Shown here: positions 51,332 to 51,897 of the stretch, in pieces | Numbering within the stretch: the first letter of the stretch is position 1 | Layout: every line of letters begins with the position of its first letter | Assembly: GCF_004803405.1 (NCBI RefSeq) | Contig: NZ_SSXI01000094.1 | Span: forward strand, 1 to 51,897 | Direction of reading: 5' to 3' | DNA: 51,897 bases | Source: Nocardioides sp. | GTDB lineage: Bacteria > Actinomycetota > Actinomycetes > Propionibacteriales > Nocardioidaceae | Translations under genes and position numbers: made by a program | Notes under the pieces: model-generated | What the model was told of the DNA's origin: nothing | The model's database searches: none | The model's input: only the letters and a program-made list of their open reading frames with translations

Positions 51332-51897
51332 ATGGCTACAGCCGTCATCCTCGACGCCGTCCGCACGCCGCTTGCCAAAGGCAAGCCCGGCGGCGCCTAC
51401 TCCGAGATGCAACCCCCGTCGACCTGCATGCGGCCGCACTCAGGGCGCTGGTCGAGCGCACGGGCATCGACCCCTCGGTGGTCGACGAGGTGATCAGCGG
51501 CGTGATAGGCCGGGTCGGTGAGCAGGCGGGCACGACGCGCGCTTCTCGCCGCCGGCTTTCCTGAGTCGGTCCCAGGGGTCACCGTCGACCGGCAGTGCGG
51601 CTCGCGCCAGCAGGCGTAGCATTTGCCGCGCAGGGTGTGATCGCTGATGCCTACGACGTCGCGATCGCCTCGGGGTCGAGTCGATGTCGCACGTCCCGAT
51701 CGGCAGCCAGACGAGGGCAAGGACTTCGCGGGTCCCACGGTGGCTGCCCGCTATGCACCTTCCCTGATCCCTCAAAGCGTCTCCGCAGAGCTGATCGCTG
51801 CCCCGGTGGGGCTTCTCCCGCACGCAACTCGACGAGTTCGCGGCCGCCTCGCACGAATGAGTGTGCCAGTCTGAAATGGCCCCAGTTGGAGCCGTAG
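51332..51897 (+). pseudogene. Decayed acetyl-CoA acyltransferase (thiolase)
   Basis: The ATG at 51332 starts MATAVILDAVRTPLAKGKPG, a normal thiolase N-terminus. The frame then jumps at a run of C near 51410 (PVDLHAAALRALVERTGIDP), again near 51540 (AGFPESVPGVTVDRQCGS, the active-site cysteine region) and again near 51600-51690 (FAAQGVIADAYDVAIASG; GKDFAGPTVAARYAPSLIPQ). At least three shifts and in-frame stops show it is not functional. The gene runs past or ends at the window edge. Confidence 0.8.

Noticed and set aside
1..51897. CRISPR array, rRNA operon or prophage structural genes
   Set aside because: No regularly spaced repeats, no rRNA signature and no capsid, portal, terminase or tail gene were seen.

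Overview
This window is a piece of a high-GC actinobacterial chromosome, most like Nocardioides or a close relative. The signs are strong G/C preference at third codon positions, a bacterial proteasome activator (Bpa), very dense coding, and many leaderless promoters (TAnnnT hexamers 6-8 nt before the start codon). No rRNA or CRISPR array was seen.

Region 1 (1-15.6 kb) is ordinary core genome. It holds a DUF4446 end, a PAP2/diacylglycerol-kinase fusion, an aldo/keto reductase, serS with a HAD hydrolase and a secreted protein, a DUF2975/XRE pair, bpa, a quinone oxidoreductase, a MobA-like/DUF6457 pair, a nitrilase-family hydrolase, a small biotinyl domain, an Lrp regulator divergent from phenylalanine hydroxylase, two tRNA-Ser genes and a tRNA-Arg. 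A 41-aa secreted peptide gene lies beside a PLD-like/LuxR regulator and may be a signalling pair.

Region 2 (15.5-22.7 kb) is an accessory island next to tRNA-Arg(ACG). A small integrative element has an excisionase, a tyrosine integrase and one cargo gene, an ApeA-like HEPN anti-phage protein. Its end is marked by a 13-bp copy of the tRNA 3' end. Next come a solitary 713-aa protein with a FokI-like nuclease domain and duplicated winged-helix modules, then a 948-bp cassette bounded by 43-bp inverted repeats that carries an HTH gene and a zinc-finger gene.

Region 3 (22.7-38.8 kb) is catabolic. One TetR protein and two near-identical 26-bp palindromes link a predicted diiron protein plus its flavin/2Fe-2S reductase, a Baeyer-Villiger monooxygenase, an SDR, an alpha/beta-hydrolase, an aldehyde dehydrogenase-SRPBCC fusion and an enoyl-CoA hydratase. 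The enzymes fit hydroxylation, ketone formation, ester formation, ester cleavage, acid formation and beta-oxidation. A second operon supplies acyl-CoA ligase, acyl-CoA dehydrogenase, thiolase and a FadB-like fusion, followed by another TetR gene.

Region 4 (38.8-51.9 kb) mixes decayed DNA with transport genes. A LysR gene faces a prpF-tctC-tctAB-usp operon for tricarboxylate uptake and isomerisation. A TetR/MFS pair has its own perfect palindromic operator. Between these lie remnants of an M24 peptidase, a glutamine amidotransferase, an HrpB helicase, an HxlR regulator and a thiolase, the last two with visible frameshifts.
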